The position numbers were made by a program, and so were the translations under genes. Shown piece after piece: positions 5,651-7,297 of a stretch of DNA of 7,297 nt (its first letter is position 1; every line of letters starts with the position of its first letter). Origin of the DNA: Aquificaceae bacterium. Its GTDB lineage: Bacteria > Aquificota > Aquificia > Aquificales > Aquificaceae. The stretch is from the NCBI GenBank assembly GCA_027014185.1, contig JALWEK010000197.1, positions 1 to 7,297 on the forward strand, given 5' to 3'. The notes under the pieces are model-generated. The model was not told where the DNA came from. It saw only the letters and a program-made list of their open reading frames with translations, and did not search any database.

Positions 5651-7237
5651 ATGTCCTCGGATATAGACGAGCTCAGAAGAGAGTTAGACATAGTTGACGT
5701 CGTATCCGATTACATACACCTCGAGAGGGCAGGGACTAACTTCAAGGCCAACTGCCCCTTCCATCCGGACAGAACACCCTCCTTCTACGTATCCCCCTCA
5801 AGGCAGATATTCAAGTGCTTCGGGTGCGGCGTGGGCGGGGACGCGATAAAGTTCGTCTCCCTGTACGAAAACATCTCCTACGTGGAGGCGGCCAAACAGC
5901 TCGCCAGGAGATACGGTATAAGGCTCAGGATAAAGGAAGACTCGGGTGAAAAGGGAAAGATACACGAGCTCCTCGAGAAGGTAGCGGAATTCTACCACTC
6001 GAAGCTCAGGGAGAACAGAGAAGCCCTGGATTACCTCAAGGGAAGAGGTATAGAGGGGAGCACCATAAGGAAGTTCATGCTCGGCTTTGCACCCCAGTCG
6101 AGAGAGCTCGTTGAACTCCTGAAGAAGGAGGGCGGGCTCGAGATATACGAGAAAACAGGAAACATCACCAGGGTAGATGAGGAGAGGTTCAGGGACCTGT
6201 TCAGGGGCAGGCTAGTTATACCCATAAGGGACCAGAGGGGAAGGTTCGCAGGCTTCGGTGGAAGACTCCTTAAGGGCGAAGGTCCCAAGTACATAAACTC
6301 CCCCGAGAGCGAGGTCTTCAAGAAGAGAGAGCTCCTCTTCGGCCTATACGAGGGTCTGAGTTACCTAAAAGATCTCAAGAGCGCGGTGCTCGTTGAAGGG
6401 TACTTCGATGTTATAAGCCTCCACCAGGAAGGCTTCAGGAACGCGGTTGCCACCCTCGGAACATCCTTTGGGAAAGAGCACGCCCAGGTACTCTCCAAGT
6501 TCGTAGGAAGGGTCTATCTGCTCTTCGATGGGGACGAGGCCGGAAGGAAGGCCATGAGGCTCGCCACACCACATCTCCTATCGGCGGGTGTGGAGGTTCA
6601 TCCGGTATTCCTGCCTGAAGGCATGGATCCGCATGATTTCGTTATAAAAGAGGGTAAGAAAGCCCTAAGATCCCTCATAGAAAGCTCCTCAGACGTATTC
6701 GAGCTCCTCCTCGAGCGCGTAAAGAGAGGGGAGAAGGTAGAGGAAGCGATAAGGGACTTCACCTACTTCGCCTCATTCATGAAGGACGAGATAAGATCCT
6801 TCACGCTCCTCTCCGAGCTCAGCAAGCTCACGAAGATACCCCTGGAGGTCCTCTCCTCAAAAGTGTACAGGAAAAGAGAGGCTGTCCCTGAAGAGGAGGG
6901 GAACAGGCTCAGCTTCACCGAGAGGATATTCCTGAAAGGACTCTTCGAGCTGAGGCCCGAGGTTGATCTCGACCAGCTGAACCTATCCCACAGGGCGAGG
7001 GAGCTCGCCGAGAGGATACTCAGTGAAGAGTACTACGAGGTTCCCGAGGACATACTCAATCTCAAGACTACCGATCTGGAGGAGGAGTTCGAGGCCGCCC
7101 TGGAGAGGCTCAGGATAGATATACCGAAGGAGGAGCTCGAGGCTGCAGGCCTCAGGGAATCGGTGAGGGAGATAATAAGAAGTCACAGGGGAGGCATAAA
7201 GCCTTCGGCCCTTAAGAGATGGAGGGGCGGATCTTGA
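5651..7237 (+). CDS. dnaG: DNA primase
   Basis: A 528-residue replicative primase that makes RNA primers at the fork with the DnaB helicase. The N-terminal CHC2 zinc-binding domain shows CPFH at 35-38 (Cys35, His38) and Cys56/Cys59 in KCFGCGVGGDA. The RNA polymerase domain has RLVIPIRDQRGRFAGFGGRL (188-207) and KYINSPES (213-220). Its TOPRIM fold has the catalytic Glu249 in VEGYFDV and the DGD metal ligands at 293-295 (LFDGDEAGRKA). Residues after about 410 form a helical, charged C-terminal region where the helicase-binding domain is expected. A TTG start at 5606 would add 15 residues unlike the family. ATG 5651 gives the standard N-terminus (IDELRRELDIVDVVSDY). Its GAGG (5645-5648) is only 2 nt from the ATG, which is unusually close. 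Confidence 0.96.
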   Translation: MSSDIDELRRELDIVDVVSDYIHLERAGTNFKANCPFHPDRTPSFYVSPSRQIFKCFGCGVGGDAIKFVSLYENISYVEAAKQLARRYGIRLRIKEDSGEKGKIHELLEKVAEFYHSKLRENREALDYLKGRGIEGSTIRKFMLGFAPQSRELVELLKKEGGLEIYEKTGNITRVDEERFRDLFRGRLVIPIRDQRGRFAGFGGRLLKGEGPKYINSPESEVFKKRELLFGLYEGLSYLKDLKSAVLVEGYFDVISLHQEGFRNAVATLGTSFGKEHAQVLSKFVGRVYLLFDGDEAGRKAMRLATPHLLSAGVEVHPVFLPEGMDPHDFVIKEGKKALRSLIESSSDVFELLLERVKRGEKVEEAIRDFTYFASFMKDEIRSFTLLSELSKLTKIPLEVLSSKVYRKREAVPEEEGNRLSFTERIFLKGLFELRPEVDLDQLNLSHRARELAERILSEEYYEVPEDILNLKTTDLEEEFEAALERLRIDIPKEELEAAGLRESVREIIRSHRGGIKPSALKRWRGGS

Positions 7238-7262
7238 AAGTAAACGTGCACAATCCTATCTT
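7234..7262 (+). promoter_or_regulatory. Weak candidate promoter after dnaG (TTGAAA-N17-TATCTT)
   Basis: TTGAAA at 7234-7239 spans the dnaG stop codon. TATCTT at 7257-7262 follows at the ideal 17 nt, matching 4 of 6 -10 positions. It would give the downstream gene a leader of about 20 nt. An alternative -10, TATAAA at 7264-7269, lacks a correctly spaced -35. Confidence 0.25.
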
Positions 7263-7277
7263 TTATAAATTTGTGCA
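7247..7277. repeat. Inverted repeat TGCACAA-N17-TTGTGCA before the next gene
   Basis: Perfect 7-bp arms lie at 7247-7253 and 7271-7277. The right arm ends on the first base of the AGGAGGT ribosome site. The central 17 nt are AT-rich and include the palindrome TTTATAAA (7262-7269). It could be an operator for a dimeric repressor, or an RNA hairpin near the ribosome site. It has no U-run and is not a classical terminator. Confidence 0.4.
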
Positions 7278-7283
7278 GGAGGT
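7277..7283 (+). promoter_or_regulatory. Strong Shine-Dalgarno AGGAGGT
   Basis: AGGAGGT with 5-nt spacing to the ATG at 7289. It is the strongest ribosome site in the window and implies that a well-translated gene begins at the right edge. Confidence 0.8.
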
Positions 7284-7288
7284 AAAGA

Positions 7289-7297
7289 ATGATAGAC
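7289..7297 (+). CDS. First three codons (Met-Ile-Asp) of a downstream gene, truncated by window edge
   Basis: ATG at 7289 follows a strong ribosome site. Only M-I-D is visible, so identity cannot be read. Because dnaG is commonly followed by rpoD (sigma-70) in bacteria, including, as I remember it, Aquifex, rpoD is a reasonable guess from context only. Confidence 0.6.

Noticed and set aside
1..7297. CRISPR arrays, IS elements, tRNA or rRNA genes
   Set aside because: No repeated spacers, transposase-like protein, terminal repeats or tRNA-like cloverleaf was found by eye. Coding sequence fills nearly all the window.

Overview
The window looks like chromosomal DNA from a thermophilic bacterium, most likely of the Aquificales (Aquifex/Hydrogenobacter/Hydrogenivirga type). 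The reasons are the near-exclusive AGG/AGA arginine and heavy ATA isoleucine codon use, Lys/Glu-rich proteins, very tight overlapping gene packing, a lipoate-ligase homologue of the sulfur-oxidiser type, and a DUF1122-like gene typical of archaea and Aquificales. The taxonomic call is inference. No mobile element, CRISPR array, tRNA or rRNA was seen.

Left block (1-3985, + strand): a run of eight genes whose ends overlap or nearly touch. They are the tail of an unrecognised protein, two tiny single-membrane-segment proteins (50 and 40 aa), a fused LplA/LplB-type lipoate-protein ligase homologue, a DUF1122-like protein, a CaxA/YrbG-type Na+/Ca2+ exchanger, a 70-aa AtpI/AtpZ-like membrane protein, and a DUF481-like outer-membrane beta-barrel with a signal peptide. 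Several starts have no convincing ribosome site and sit on the preceding stop (ATGA at 444 and 3037), which suggests translational coupling. The cassette mixes lipoyl-protein maturation with cation transport and envelope functions. The promoter of the block lies outside the window unless the barrel gene uses its own weak -10 at 3251.

Middle (3982-4875, - strand): a bile acid:sodium symporter (BASS) family transporter, convergent with the barrel gene. The two stop codons overlap and no terminator is visible between them.

Right block (4893-7297, + strand): purC (SAICAR synthase, purine biosynthesis), then dnaG (replicative primase), then the first codons of another gene behind a strong Shine-Dalgarno sequence. 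purC and the BASS gene diverge from a 17-bp gap that holds a self-complementary ATTATAAT. This suggests face-to-face promoters making nearly leaderless transcripts. dnaG has its own plausible TTGACA promoter in the short purC-dnaG gap. The gap after dnaG contains an inverted repeat, TGCACAA-N17-TTGTGCA, touching the next gene's ribosome site.

The best candidates for something not yet described are the small-ORF/lipoate-ligase/DUF1122 group and the Ca2+ exchanger-AtpI pair. Both are hypotheses from context.
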